Source: Neelides folsomi
Lineage: Eukaryota; Arthropoda; Collembola; Neelipleona; Neelidae
Length of the DNA: 64,000 nucleotides
Assembly: GCA_034687125.1 (NCBI GenBank)
Contig: JAQGBZ010000029.1
Location: 124,001 to 188,000, forward strand
Direction of reading: 5' to 3'
Below, in pieces: positions 47,809 through 61,500 of the stretch. The notes below the pieces were generated by a model that had not been told where the DNA came from, did not search any database, and was given only the letters and a program-made list of their open reading frames with translations. Within the stretch, counting starts at the first letter, position 1, and each line of letters opens with the position of its first letter. The position numbers and the translations under genes were made by a program.

Positions 47809-50800
47809 ATGGATTTACTCGATGGTTCAGACCCTGAAGACGGAGGAGATGTTATTGATCAGGACATTGAGAATGATTTGCTTGGGTCTGATGATGATGA
47901 CGTAAGACAATTTTATTCTTAGAATTCACTTTTATAAAAGCAAAAATTCAATGGAATGGACGAACAAAATTTTTTAATTACCTTTCTATACTAGATGATT
48001 CCTGGTAGAAGCAACATGGAAGAAACGGAAGAACTTTATTATGAAGAAAAGTTTGAAGAAGAGTAAGTAACACTAAGAATCACCATTAACATAAACCTGA
48101 TCGATATTTAATATAATGTTTAACATTATTGTTATAATTATGAAATTATTGTATAAAATTAAAAAAGTGTAGATTTTATTTAATTTTTGAATCGATTTTC
48201 AGGGAAGAAGACACGTTGGATTTGGGGTTGGACGAACATGATGATCTTGGTATGGCCCAGGTGCCTTTATCAGAACAAAGAGTTGCTCCAGTCAGGACAG
48301 TTGTACGTTTAATGGTTCAAGACCCTCCAGATCAACCAGAAGTCAAACCAAATATGGAAGGGGATATAAAGTCACATGAAAGCTCTCAAGATGAAGGGAA
48401 TAGGAATGATGAGGAGCAAGAGCAGTCAAAGGTTGATCTTGATTTGGATGATGAAGAAGAAGAAAAAAATCCCCGGTCAAGATTTCACACTGAACGAAAA
48501 ACTGAAACTAGTTCTTTTGGATCAGGATCCAACATGGGAGCACCAATAGCCACTCTTGGTATGACTTTTAGTGTTATTTTACTAATTCATTTATGTTATT
48601 GATCTTAAATAAAAATATTGAGGCAAAAGTATTTAACGCGTTACTCACGGACATTTTTATTTTTTAGGAAACAAACAAAAGTTCACAAATTCTCAAAACG
48701 AAAACAGACCGCGTGGAAATTGGGGAAATCAAAACTTTCGTGGCCGTGGTTCTCAAAATCATGGCCCAAGACAGAATTTTATGATGGGACCAGGACCAAT
48801 GGGCATGCGACCTCGAGGGCTTCTTGGCGATCCTCCAATGCGTGGAGGATTTCAAGATTTTCGCCACAGAAGACCTGGGCCAGGAGGTCCTCAGGGCCCT
48901 CCAAGAATACCTCCCCATCATTCAAATGTCCCGATTCAGCAGTTCAGTGGCCAAATTTTTACCGACTTTGATCGTCCAATGATGAATTCTAATCCTAATC
49001 CCATGCCAGCACCTCGAGCAGTTATCCATCCTATCAGAAATCCTCACCCTCGTCCTCAATTAAATCATGGAAATCAAGGAGAAAGACAAATGCAAAATCA
49101 ACCCCGGAATCAAAATCCTCGTTTTGCGCAACGAGGTCCTCCTCCTGGAAATAACCCATTTTTACCTGAACGTCTCCACAAACAGCAACCACAAAATCAA
49201 GGTTCACGACCACCAAATATTCAGAATCAGGGTCCAAGAGGGCCAAACAATAATTTAAATCGACCCCTTCTCCAACCGCCCATAAATCACCAACATCCTA
49301 TCCATCCTGAAGGGCAAGGAAATTTCAATTCTCCTCCAATGGGAGAAAATAAAATTGATAATGTTCCATCTCATCCAAATGTAATCATTACAAGAGGACT
49401 CAATTTTGGAGCAAGTCCGACTAAAATGCATCAAGGAGAACCCCAGAATCCTTTCTCTTCTCAACAACCAACCAACGGGAATTTTCCTCGGCCCAATAAG
49501 TCTGTTAACATTCCACAAATGAGAAACATGCAGCAACAGGCTCCAATGTCTGGACCCAGACCCAGACAAAATTTTAATCCAAATCCAAACATGGAAATGA
49601 ATCCTCAACATCAACATGATCAACATCCCCATTTCCCGCCTCCTCACCCTCAAGCTGAAACGAATCCTTTTCTCATCATTGGAGGAAAAAGTCAGGATGG
49701 AATGTGGCCAAGGCAAAATTCAGTGGCTCCGATTCAAATGCACGGACCTCCTATGGGCCCTGGTCCATCTCATCTTGTGGTTGACCCCATGAGAGGTCAC
49801 CAGTTCTTTCCTCCTCAAGTTCAACATCAAGGACATCAATCTGAATTCTCAATGGGTGTGCCATTTTATCCTGATCCGAATCAATTCGTTAGACCTTCGA
49901 TGCACGTTGCGCCGATGGAGTTCATGCCTCCTAATCCATTCCCTCACCAATTAAGTCAAGGGATGTCGAATCGATATGATGGGCCTGAGTTTCATCAAAT
50001 GAGGGATCAAGACATTGGAGCGAGGCAAGAACATTTTCTCGACAAATTGGAGGAGCAGAGGAGAGAACGAGAAAGGACCTTTGAGAAGAAATCTGAATAT
50101 GATCGACATGGCATCGACCGAGACTGGGATCGAGATAGGGGCTACGACCGACCGAGGGAGTGGGACAGAGACAGGGATTACGACTACAAGGACCGAGAAA
50201 GGAGCTTTCGTGACGGAAGAGATCGGCCTTATACAAGAGATGAAGAGAGACCATTCAAGAGGCCAAACGAATTCATCCCAACGGCAATTCCTGAAAAGGT
50301 GCTTAAATATTTTATTTCTAATTCATGGTTTTTTGTTTGTTTTATTTTATTTCCTATCCAAGTTATGCTATATTATATACCTAATAAATAACCATCAATT
50401 TGTTATAAGACTATATTGATTTCAATTATATTTTCAGAAGAGAATACAACAACGAATTGGCCCACCTCCAAGAATCAACGACGATAAGCAAGAACAGATT
50501 GTCAAAATTGTGATGGAGACCAAGGTTCAACTTATTACGTTTTTACTTGTTTTGGTCCATTTGTCCATTTTCACTATGATTGTTATTTTATTGTTATTCT
50601 TTAGAAATGGGAAATTTTATTTTACTTTATTGTATTAATGTTTAGAAGGAAATGGGGCTAGGACTCGACGATGATTATTTGAAAAAGCTCGAAGAACAGA
50701 AGCGACGCCGCGAGGAAATCATTCGTCAAAAGGAGTTCAATCGCCGGAATCAAACCGGAACAAAAGAGCCGGAAGGAGAGAAAAGAAATCAACCAGAAAA

Positions 50801-51155
50801 GAGCTTTGAACAACCTTCGTTCACACAATCCCCAACTAAGCCTCACTCGATCCATGTCAATCCGAGAGCTTTCAAAGGAGACTTGTCACTTCTTAAGACG
50901 AATCTCAAAAAAATTAATATGGATGTAAAAGAGCGGAGTCAGGGCGAGAACCGCGAGGTGAAGGACGAACGTGTTGTTCTTTTAAAGAGTCCTAGCAAAC
51001 CCCAGTCAAGTGCTCCAACCCCAGCTCCAGCTCCACAGAAGGTAAAACTTCAGGCTCCCGTTGTTCCTAATGTCCAAGTGGAAAAGCCCAAAAAGCCTCA
51101 CACGATTCTTCGTATTGTGAAGAATAAAAAAGGCGAAGTCATCAGTAGGAGTAAG
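47809..51155 (+). CDS. RBM33-like low-complexity RNA-associated protein (3' end uncertain)
   Basis: Six solid exons: 47809-47901, 47995-48062, 48203-48558, 48668-50298, 50438-50524 and 50646-51150/51155, coding for about 915 residues. The N-terminus is acidic (LLDGSDPEDGG, DIENDLLGSDDDD) and leads to SRFHTERK, like the RFKTERK motif of RBM33. A long Pro/Gln/Asn/His/Met-rich stretch with RGRG motifs follows, then an RD/ER-rich charged region (DRDWDRDRGYDRPREWDRDR). Next is a basic helix, DYLKKLEEQKRRREEIIRQK, close to a helix I recall in RBM33. Then comes Pro-rich sequence ending ILRIVKNKKGEVISRS. RBM33 in mammals binds GC-rich transposon RNA and helps mRNA export or m6A removal. No RRM is visible. 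Reading past 51155 meets a stop at 51195-51197; splicing to a terminal exon at 52790 is more likely. Confidence 0.6.
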
Positions 51156-51197
51156 GTACAGTCCCCATTACAGTTGATTTTTTACCCAATCTGCTAA

Positions 51198-53419
51198 CTA
51201 TAAGTTTAATATTCTTCTCAATCTAACAATAAGCAGCATGACTCTTTTTATGTTTATTGTTCAATCTCTTCATTATCGCTTGTTTTATAGTTTAGTTCGA
51301 ATATTATTATTCTCTCTACGCTTAACTTTTTTACACTATTGCTTCTCAAAAATATTTGATATTCAATTACAATCGAAGCATTTTAACTATCTATGTAATG
51401 TACATATTTTAATTTGATCTCAAGCCTCTGTGATATTTATTTATAAGTTAAATGTTTATGCACAATAGTATTGGACAATAATACATATCGTCGAGATGGA
51501 TCGTTTATTATTACAGAATGGTGACTCCGTTAATATAATACGATTATTTATATTTAATAGATATATTTAATACATTATATTCTTAGTATATGATTACAAA
51601 GGGTACTTGGGTATGGGTATGACATTATTTATTTATAAATAATGTAACTTAATTTAATTATAAATGTGACCCGTGAAACACCTATAGGGTAAAATTTATT
51701 TTGTCTCTCGTAAAAAGGTATCACTAATTTTGCACGCTTCACAACTTCACTCGTTTTTTTATTTTTCTACATTCGAGTATTTTTCTACGTTCAAGTATTT
51801 TGAAAAAAGTTCCTGATCTGATGCAAAATCAATCTTCAAATATTTTTATATTACCTTAAATCTAATTATAATGCCATATTTATTCAGTAATAGTTTAATT
51901 TTTAAATTAACTTATCTCGTTTACTTTTTACATCATAGTTTGAGATTATAAATCTCAACACATGTTTATCATTATTACTTGTTAAAATGTAATATTATTT
52001 TTACTGTATTAATGTGCGAGTGTGTTCAATTTCACTGTTAACTTTAACATGCTCAAGTCTTCACTTTCCTTGTAATTTTATATTTTAAAGCATTGTAGTC
52101 GCATTCATAATGGATAGATTAAGTATTTATAAAGATACTTAAACACAATAGTTAATATATATTACGATTAGACTTGAGGATTTACTTTTTAGTAATAATT
52201 ATTCATTGCTCTTTAATCGGATTATTTCCTAAATTTTCGACCTATAAGTAGTTTCAGACATTATTTTATTGTGAGAAAATTTATGAGTATTTAATGGTAA
52301 TTTTATAACCAAATAATCAAAGAAATGCTAATTAATAATTATTTACTAATGTATATTAAATTCTAAATTGGTTAATATACCATTAACGCAATGAGCTTTT
52401 CATGAAATATAATGTGATATGATGTGATAACAAGAGTTTTACGTTGTACATTTTCGGGTTATTTACAAAGATAAATCTTCTATAACAAATGACAGAATGA
52501 TTATGTGATATTGATGGTAAACTCTGATACAAATATGAAGTATGCAATTTAGAAAAATTGAAAGATTTGAGGAGATATTAAATTATATTTTTAATATATT
52601 GTAAAATGTGACGTTTGGTTTAATATCAATATAATATATCTAAAGTGAATTACTTTATAAAATATAATGATTTACTTAAGAGGAAAACAAATCTTTACAA
52701 ATCTTAAAGTAGTAACAAAGCATTGTAAAGGTGAAATAATGGAGGACTTATGTTCCAAAATAAATTATTTGTAATCTGTTCGGGCGCAGGTGCAGGTCCA
52801 TCTCAAATAAGAAGAGGAAAACTAATTCGCTGACTCTTCCCCGATATTCGTCATGAAGATTTTGAGAAGAGTTAAGATGTTTAATTAATTAATGTGTATT
52901 AACTTATCATACAATTGCCTAAGACTCTTGTAAATTGAATTTATTAATTTTTTATTTCTCAATTTTACCATATTAAAATTGATAATAATATATATCAACT
53001 TTAACTGAAATAGTTATTATATTTAAATAAAATGACATGATAGGAATAATATTTAAAACATTGTTGAATTGAACCTATAAATGTGAAGAATAGTTAGTCG
53101 AGGAAGTGTTTGTGAACTCACTCAGTTTCAGAACTCATTCATCTCGTTTACTTTCTGGAATGTCGTCATTGTGTAAAGATGAAAATGTTCCTCGTAGCAT
53201 CGTTCAGCTTATAGACCAAGTCGGAATTTCTACAAATAAATCATAATTATTGTTAATGCATTAAATCATTTTTATAATTATAATCTTAGGTTTAATCTCA
53301 CAAAGTACAAAGATTAATAAATCAAAATTACCCGAAATTTAATTGGTCTTTACTGATTCTTCCGCATATTGAAACCATTTCATTTAAATTTCATCGAATC
53401 GTTTCATCTGTTTAACTCT
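51198..53419. other. non-coding region between RBM33-like and SMG8 3' ends
   Basis: AT-rich DNA between convergent genes. It most likely contains the last intron, the terminal exon candidate at 52790-52833 and the 3' untranslated region of the RBM33-like gene (AATAAA at about 53026). No other coding potential or repeat seen. Confidence 0.4.
52790..52833 (+). other. candidate terminal coding exon of the RBM33-like gene
   Basis: If the donor AGGA/GTAAGG at 51150-51151 is used, joining to the AG at 52788-52789 gives ...ISRSAGPSQIRRGKLIR and a TGA at 52831-52833, for a total of 927 residues. The alternative donor AAG/GTACAG (51155) with the same acceptor gives VQVHLK and a stop. The intron would be 1.6 kb and the acceptor has a weak pyrimidine tract. 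Confidence 0.35.
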
Positions 53420-56400
53420 TTAAGTGACAACATTGGCCAGCTCCCATTCTTTTGATTCGTTAGAATTCATAGGAATTACTGAAAATTTAAAGTTCTCGAT
53501 AGAACTACACATGTACCATGTTGGTATGTGAAAATTCAGTAGGCAATATATCTTTATCTGTAAGCATAAGCAAAATATGTTGAATTGGTTATTACCGTCA
53601 AAAAGTCCCTTTAGAAGTTTTCCATTATTCGTTTTTAGGTCTTTTGGAGGAGGATAAACAGCGTCATCTCCAATGTAGCAATATCTGTTAATCAATTTTA
53701 ATTTGGAAAGGAACAAAAAAATAAACTATGATTTAATATTATGATTCCATAAGTATTTCCAGAATCTAATAAACTTACGGTATACGAAGGACATAATATG
53801 AGCTCGTAATAAGTTTGATAGGCTCAGGATTTCCAGGAAAGAATGTAGGAGCTGAAGGAGCCGGTTGAACCCTTGGGTTAACGGTTACATGGACGGGAGC
53901 CTTCGGAGTCACAATGTGAATTCTCATCAATTGAGCAATTGTTGTTCTCGAATCACGGTTTTCACGGTTGCTACTTCAATTACAATTACAATTAATTTTC
54001 AATCTTTTATTATTAATTTGCGCGTAATAATATTAAAAGGTACAATATATGTAATATTATTAAAAATAGAATAGGTACTTACTTGCAAGGACATGGGAAA
54101 TATAACGGCATGTCACTGGTTGCAATCTTTGACCCAAGACCACCTCCTTTCAAATTAGGAGCCGAATTCATGAACAGAAGAACTTTTTCTGGAGTTTCCA
54201 ACATGAATCGATGGGCACGTTTGCATTCGTATTCCATTCCAATAAAAACCTTGACGTTGAATTCATTACTAGTTTTCATCCCAGACATATGACGAGAAAT
54301 CAATCCTCTCCTGAGGCGGAGATTCCTTGATGAAATTGGTTTTGGTACTCCAGTACCAGTCACGAGAACATCCCAAGGAAGTAAGTAATTAGCTCCGTTT
54401 AAAAATCCGGGTTGGTAAGTAAGTCCACAATTGTGAGAATATAAACTGTTTTATACAATAATGATATTTTAATTAGAAGCTCAACTAAAGTAAGATTGTA
54501 CTACATAATAATATTGATAATGGTTATATTTTGTCAATAAAGTGAATTAACTTAAATTACCTAGAAGGACCGATACACAACAGAGCCCAAGAAGGAAAAA
54601 GAGGAAGTAAATCTGGCGGAGACCGCGAATGCAGCATACCAGGGAGGAATTCAATTCTGGAATGTTTAGATGGTTGTTCACCTTCAGGGATTTTAGAATC
54701 CTTCAAATCAGTATAATCGGTCTCATTGATCGAGAAGTCATCGGAAGTGATTGAAAGCTTCATCGTTTGTTTTTCTAATTCAATCAAGGATGAAAGTTCT
54801 GGTTCAATTTCATTATCATTTGGAACACTTTCTTGGCTGTTGACTTCTTCCTCTTCCTCATCTTCCAATAAATCTTGACGAAGTTCATTTTCCATTTGTG
54901 ATACAAAATCAAAGTCAGTAATTTGGTCATGAATTCCATTAAGCATTGGGCTCGGACTCAGAGCTTTGGACTTGCTCAGCATAATTGAAATCATGTCTTG
55001 CAAAGTTGGCCCTACGACCTCGTTGGTCGGAACAAATATGGGGAACTTGTGAGTTTCATAGCGGTCACAACACCCTGAGGACTCTCGCTTGTAAAAATCG
55101 TAATTTGCTTCTCGAATGGTGAAAGGTTCATCTCTGCTGCATTGACGTCGACCGCAGTTACAATAAGATGTATAATGGAATCCGGTGGTGTGGGCCATTT
55201 CAGGTAAGGATTTATCCCTATTGTAAATAAAATTTAAAATAATTTTATAAACCTTTTTAAATTTTGGAAAAATTAAATTTTCTCTTAAAATCATAAGGTT
55301 GAAAGGTTGTATTGTATTCTTAATTAAATCGGTTATTACATTTCAGGAAGTGGTGTAATTTCCAAATTATTTCCAGCAGCTACTCTGTGGAGTCGATTAA
55401 CACAACAATATTCATGCAAACTCTTCGTTTCACAAGATTGCCTTCCGTTTTTCCAATATCTATTGCATTTCTCCATCAATTTATTAAGCCAAGGAAGAAT
55501 TCCTGGATTTCTTGATATATTCCAATACAAATTCATGGCTTTGGTCAGCTAAGAATATCAATGATAATATATCAAATTCACAGCTATTTAGTTATAATAA
55601 AATTGTCATTAAACTTTTAGCCAAATTAAAACCTTTGTTTCGTGAACTTGACGAGAATAAATATCAGGAAGGTTCTTTTGGTAAGCAGCATAAATTGATG
55701 CAAATGCCTTTGAACAGAGTATCTCCAAATATTCAGAATCCACATTTGTAAATTTTTGGAATCGACACAAAGCCTTTAAAATTAAATTTAATATTATGTA
55801 AAACACTTTTTAAAAAGTAAAACAATAGAAAACAAAATAAATATTGTTTGTAAAATCAAAGATAGAAAACTTTAAAAATTAACTAATTTCTTATTAAATA
55901 TGCGGTTTAATAAAACAAAGCACTACAACACTTTAACAATTATTGGTCAACCTCATTATTTTCGGTGGTTTTGGAGAAAAAGAAACTTGATAGTTTTTCA
56001 AACACACAAATCCATTGGCTGAGAGAAGGAACAACGAAAAAATGCTTGTGATCCGGAACTCTTCTATTGTCATCGATAAAACCACCTTCTTCGAAAGCGA
56101 CTCGTGTATGGCTAGTGACGAACTCTTTGAATTCGATAAGCGTGTCTTTCATTGCAGGTTTAATAAATTGCTGTCTCGTTTGCCTTGAGCGTGGACGTGA
56201 ACCAGAAATTTCAGTGTCAGATAAAGAAATCTGACAAGATTTTTCAACTATGTTAAAATAAGAGTGAGTCTTGTCATCTTGAGTGTCTGTCCATTCTGAG
56301 GACTTTTCGAACATGAATATGAATTCTTGATTAGCTGGAATGGCAAACAGTGAATTGGCACTAAAATAAATCATCAATTTGTTAAATACCTTTTATCATA

Positions 56401-57558
56401 AATTTTAACTACGTTGTTATACTTTTTTTCACTTATTAATTAATGTAGGTCAATCATAAATAACTTGCCTGATATTTGTAATAATACGACACTTTCTCAA
56501 AATTTGGTAAATTTCATGTTCAAGTCGTTCTTTAACATCGTTTTCATTGGAATTTGGTAATAATTTAGAAATTTTTCCACCAGAATTCTCTTGTTCAAAA
56601 AGAAATAGAACTCTTGGTGAGCAGAGTCTTCCATGTTCCACCCATTGCAATGGGACATTTTCATCCACTTCCCTCAAGGATTGGACAACTGAGCCTGTTA
56701 AGTCTAACCTGAATATGAATAAGCATTCATGTCTTGTAAAATTGGTTTTATAAAGTAGTGAGAATAATTATAACATTAGATAATATCTTAAAATACCTAA
56801 CAGAATCCAAGGCACGAAATGTGTAAATGTAGCTAGTGTCAAAATTGGTTCCATTTGAAGATAAAATAAGAATATGTGATACGGAGAATAAAAGAAGAAG
56901 CGCTTTATAATATTTCGATTTCAAATCTGAGCAATATGGAATAAATTGCTAAAAATATAAAAGTATTAGACATCATTAAGTTTCAATTAGTCGTTAATAA
57001 TGAAGAAATGCTTATTTATACTTAGTTTTAAAGTTCTTACAGCTCCATGCATCGTTTTACTTATATTTTTAAAATCCTCAAGGCATTCCTTCGAATCAAA
57101 AAATTCGTCCAAGTGCAAAAAGAGAGTAGATTCATCAGAGTTATAAAATCCATCTATCACACATTTCTAAAAAAGGAAAATCATTTTATTAGGAGAAATG
57201 TAAACATTGACATCAAGTTTCTGTAGCTCAACAATTAGGAACTTACATTATTTTCCATTTCCGATTTCTTTCTCGTAACTTCATCTCTGAGCAGAGAATC
57301 ACCTCCAGCCTCTTTTGTCTCGATATCCTCTTCATGATATGATTTGGTGTCGGAGTTTTGGAAGAGAGCCGCAGAGCCAAAAGTATCAAGAGCTAAACTG
57401 AAAGCTCTTTTATATTTCTTGCTCGAATGAAAGGACGTGGGCCCAAAAATGGAAACAACAACAATGGGCTTATCACGCAATGCCTTATAATTATCTAATT
57501 TTTCTACAATTGAATTACGAATAAGTTGGTAGATGCCCGGTGAATCAAGATGAAACAT
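53420..57558 (-). CDS. SMG8: nonsense-mediated mRNA decay factor SMG8
   Basis: Twelve exons: 57558-57247, 57166-57041, 56948-56797, 56708-56469, 56360-55952, 55773-55633, 55548-55340, 55217-54561, 54445-54083, 53970-53779, 53684-53596 and 53478-53420, encoding 982 residues (human 991). Conserved parts: the G-like N-domain (IVVVSIFGPTSF, VSHILILSSNGTNFD), RLCSPRVLFLF, IYQILRKCRIITNIS with FAIPANQEF, the Cys-rich HYTSYCNCGRRQCSRDEPFT and REANYDFYKRESSGCC, and EFLPGMLHSRSPPDLLPLFPSW. The C-terminal block follows: FLNGANYLLPWDVLV, FIGMEYECKRAHRFM, IATSDMPLYFPCPC and YYVLRIPYCY. SMG8 with SMG9 holds the kinase SMG1 inactive until UPF1 is phosphorylated at premature stops. The fourth intron starts with GC. 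An acidic insert (EDEEEEEVNS) near residue 590 is lineage-specific. Confidence 0.96.
56361..56468 (-). other. GC-AG intron in SMG8
   Basis: On the minus strand the donor reads ATCAG/GCAAGT, the usual form of GC donors with a perfect match elsewhere. The acceptor is TTTTAG. Joining gives ITNIS-ANSLFAIPANQ, matching the vertebrate LTNQS-INCLFTVPANQ region. No GT donor gives this junction. Confidence 0.85.
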
Positions 57559-58570
57559 TTGTTGATGTACCGAAAAAGAAAACGATATTGAATACGCCGA
57601 ATACGGGCATATTAATCGGGTTTTGAATTCGCCGCGGCACTTAAGATAAACTACCTGTATTTATATTACTGGCAATTTCGAAGAATCATATAGTACTTAC
57701 TTTCACTTTCATCAATTGCTTGCCAAAATTGTGAATTCTCACTTATACCATATAGTCAGTGGTGTAATAATGTATCAATTATCAATGTTTATTCTACAGT
57801 ACTTGGTGAATTCATGAACTCTTATCATTAGATCATTACCATTATCACTGTCAAGCTGTCAAACCATAATAAAATTAAATTAACTAGTAAGTCAGATAAC
57901 ATCTGCTATACTTATAACTTATCATTGTGAAATATTATTGAATTATTATACTTACGTATTGTGTATATTTTATTTTTATTATTTGTGTAATGTGGAGAAT
58001 ACGTGATATGTACATGTGGAATGATATGAAAATATAGTTTGAAGCAAAATGTATTTATTATTCATTATTCGTAGGATAATTACACGTCGATTGGTTTTAT
58101 TCTCTTACTGTATTATTATCTTCTCATAAGTTATTTAATGTACACGAATAACACGTATAAGAAATGGTCGTAGCTAAAACTCAAACTATGCATTAAAATG
58201 ATTTATCCGATATTGATTTTTAATATAATAACTATATTATATACTATATATATATATATATATAATATATATAAGTGATGTATTCATGTAGATAAATAAT
58301 ACATTTTAATGTTTTACACATGTATACCATTATTTACATAATTGATTAATACTAATGAAATTCAGAAAGAACTTGTTTGAACAAAATGAGTATAATTTAT
58401 ATATATTATCTTTTATGTACAATCTAATTTATTGTATTGTATCCACGAACAAGAAAAGAAGAGGATTGGGATACGACGATATCAACGATATGTTATTACA
58501 TTATAAGTTATTAAATTTAGTTTAAGTTAATAGTACAATTAATTATTTATGTAAATAATGACTTGTTGTC
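57559..58570. other. spacer between SMG8 start and kazrin stop
   Basis: 1 kb of AT-rich DNA between two minus-strand genes; it should contain the SMG8 promoter and the kazrin 3' untranslated region. A (TA)n microsatellite lies at about 58243-58270. No gene seen. Confidence 0.4.
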
Positions 58571-61500
58571 CTATACTGGTGTATGGACTGGCAAATGTTC
58601 AGCTTCGGTTATTGACTTGGTCCGCTTGAGAAGATTCTTTGCATTAGTAGACTCACTGCTTCCGGTCACGCTTTCACTTATGCTCGTGCTGTTGCTCGCT
58701 GTGCCACTATTGCAACTTTCTTCGTCTTCTCCATTCAAACTTCCATCATCTCCTTTCTTCCTTCCTCGTCCGGACATGAACGTCTAAACAATTATCAATT
58801 TGAATGATATTTCTTTATACTTTAAATTAAATAGATTTAAAGTTATATGTTATAGTTGAATGCAATTCTTACATCGTCTTTGGATGAAGATGCGGTGGTC
58901 ATAATTGTCATGACTGACTGAGGTCTTTGGGGTTTTGCTGGTAAGTGATATGGAGAGGAATCTCCATTTAGAGACTGACTTGCACTTCCACCACTATATT
59001 TTCCTGGTAGACCAGGAGGAAGCGGAGGTGGCATCAAAGCTCCATAACCTCCATTGTAAGGGCCTTCTTTCTCTTCAGATTTCCGTTTCTCGTCATCGCG
59101 TCGAGACTGAAGATCTTGCTTTATTTTTAACCCAAGAGCTCGACTTAGAGATCCCTAAATTGCAGAATATGAACATTAGATTTTGAAAAGAAACAAACTT
59201 TTGCAATTTACATTTAGAATATTATTATTTTTATTTATTTTGGAGTTTAATTATATCAACATTTTAAATATAAAATCACATGAAGTATTATTTATTATTA
59301 AGCATGTTACATGTATGGTAAATACATGTTTGACATGTTGATTCAAACAGAGTAAAATAGTTTATACACACACCACTAAGCAATGTTATCTTTTGAAGCT
59401 TACCTGAGAGCTTCTCCAAGTAGAAAACTTTCGGTAGCAATAAAGAAGAAAATATTAGTTAGGAGTGGGATATTGTAAATGATAAGACGTACAGTTTTAG
59501 AAGATAGGATTAGCTGCCACAAGAAAGTTTTAAGCGTTGAATTGCAGTAAATGGAGATGCTGCGTTGCAGAAGGCCAAGATCGTGACATTTCGAATTGTC
59601 AAAAAGTGAATTTTAATTTAGAATAAAATAATCAATTGATATCCAGATTTTGTTAAAAGGATTTGAGTGGATTTAAATCTTTTATTTTTTAAGTTGTATC
59701 TGATTGATTTGTGAGGGTGAGAATGTAATAAGATAAGTCATAAAGTAATGTAAATATTGTATAGTGAAGTATTGGATCATCTTGAAATTGGAAGCTGCGT
59801 TAGCCGAAAACTACTTAAATGATGTTATTGTACTTTACTCTAAATGAAATTATGTCTACCATGTACAGATTTTAAACCACAATAACAAGTTGTACAAGCA
59901 GAGCAAAGAAGTTCAGTTGAAGTCACAAGACTTGAGAAATCAGATTTTATTACAGAATGCAGTGAATAGTTAATAAATTACGCATTAATATTAATTTGAT
60001 AGATTACTTTTTGGGCAAACAAGACGCTGTATGCCTGAATACACCAAGACACCATTCCCCCAAATTAGATTTTCATAAAAAGAAGAAAATGTTAATTATA
60101 TTAGTTTAACTTGTGTTAATGTATAATTATGGATAAATTAGTAATTTGTACAACAATATATTAATTGTAAGACCATATTTCACCATTTGACAATTGTGTT
60201 ATGTGCTAAACTTTGTAAGATAACAATTAGTTTTTGAACTATTTATGCGATAAAGTTATATCATTATCATTTTTGACGCATAGGCACTAAATATTATAGA
60301 GTCAATATATCGTTCTAAGAGTAAAATAGTTTCCGATGTCGAGAAAAACGTGTATTAGAGATCCGCGCAAGTAATATACAAATTTTAATAAGACTAAACA
60401 ACCTAAGGTTTGATTGTTCTAAAGCAAAATAAGTTTCAAAACTCGTAAACTCAAATTCATTTTAGTAGAGAAGTTATTTTGATAAAACAATAAAAATGGG
60501 TGAGCATTTATCGAAATAAAATTTTGTGTTATTTTATGGTTGGTCTATCTTAAATTGGCTAGTCTTACTCTTAAACTCGTCCTTCGGCGACTTTCATCCG
60601 AACTCCTCCTGAAATTCTCGTTGGTTAAAGTGTTATTCCGTCCAAGAGAGTCGGCTCTCAATTTATTTTCCGCCGCTTGCATGGCAGGGATCCGGGATTT
60701 ATTTGGAACACGATACTGCTGCGTAATCTTTGCTCTATATTTACAAAGAAAGTATGTAATAAAGGATAAATAAAAGGGCATAAAACCGGAGTGGCATTTA
60801 AATTGATTTATCGCACGGAGGGCGAAGTGAAAAAAGATTTGTGCGTACCTTGCCGGATTGAGGAGAGCATCCAGTTCCGCATTCAAATGTCTCCGAATGA
60901 TCTGCTTCGTGGGAGGAATTCCCATTGCAGAAGCAAGGGTATCACCATTGAAAGAAGGCTCAAGAACTGCAAAAGCCCCGTGCACTCCACTTCCTAATAA
61001 ATAAATACAAAGGAGGAATGAACTGACCGCATTACTAATGTTGAGTTTCAATCCAAGAGGCTACATAACTACATAGGAAACGTTTCAATTTTAATCCCAT
61101 TAAACAGAAATTTATTCCATTAAATTACCTTTTAAGTTCTCGGCATACTCATTAAGATCTATAGATCGGGCCCATTGGACAAAGTGTTGATTTGTCCAGA
61201 CTATTGGGTCCGTTTCACACTGGCGGCGTCGTTCGGCTAGCGACTATAATAATAGAATTCCAAACATAATATTAGACACAATTAACTTGTGAGGAATTAG
61301 ATAATAAGACTTGACGGCTGACCTGTCTGTCGTACGCGACAATTCGAAGCAAATGAACACCATGAGCAATGGAGGCTAAATGGAACTTTCGCGTGACACC
61401 CAAATACTTCTCGAGATCTTTCTTGCTCAGATGGTCAAGGAGTCGGGCGTCGACGAGGCAGCCTGCGAAATGCTCCGCGTACTACACCAGAGAAATTAAT

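Noticed and set aside
8409-57558. Apparent clustering of RNA-processing genes (SF3B1, CDC73, SMG8, RBM33-like, ELP5)
   Set aside because: They are scattered among unrelated genes on both strands with long spacers; with common housekeeping classes this is likely coincidence rather than a functional cluster.
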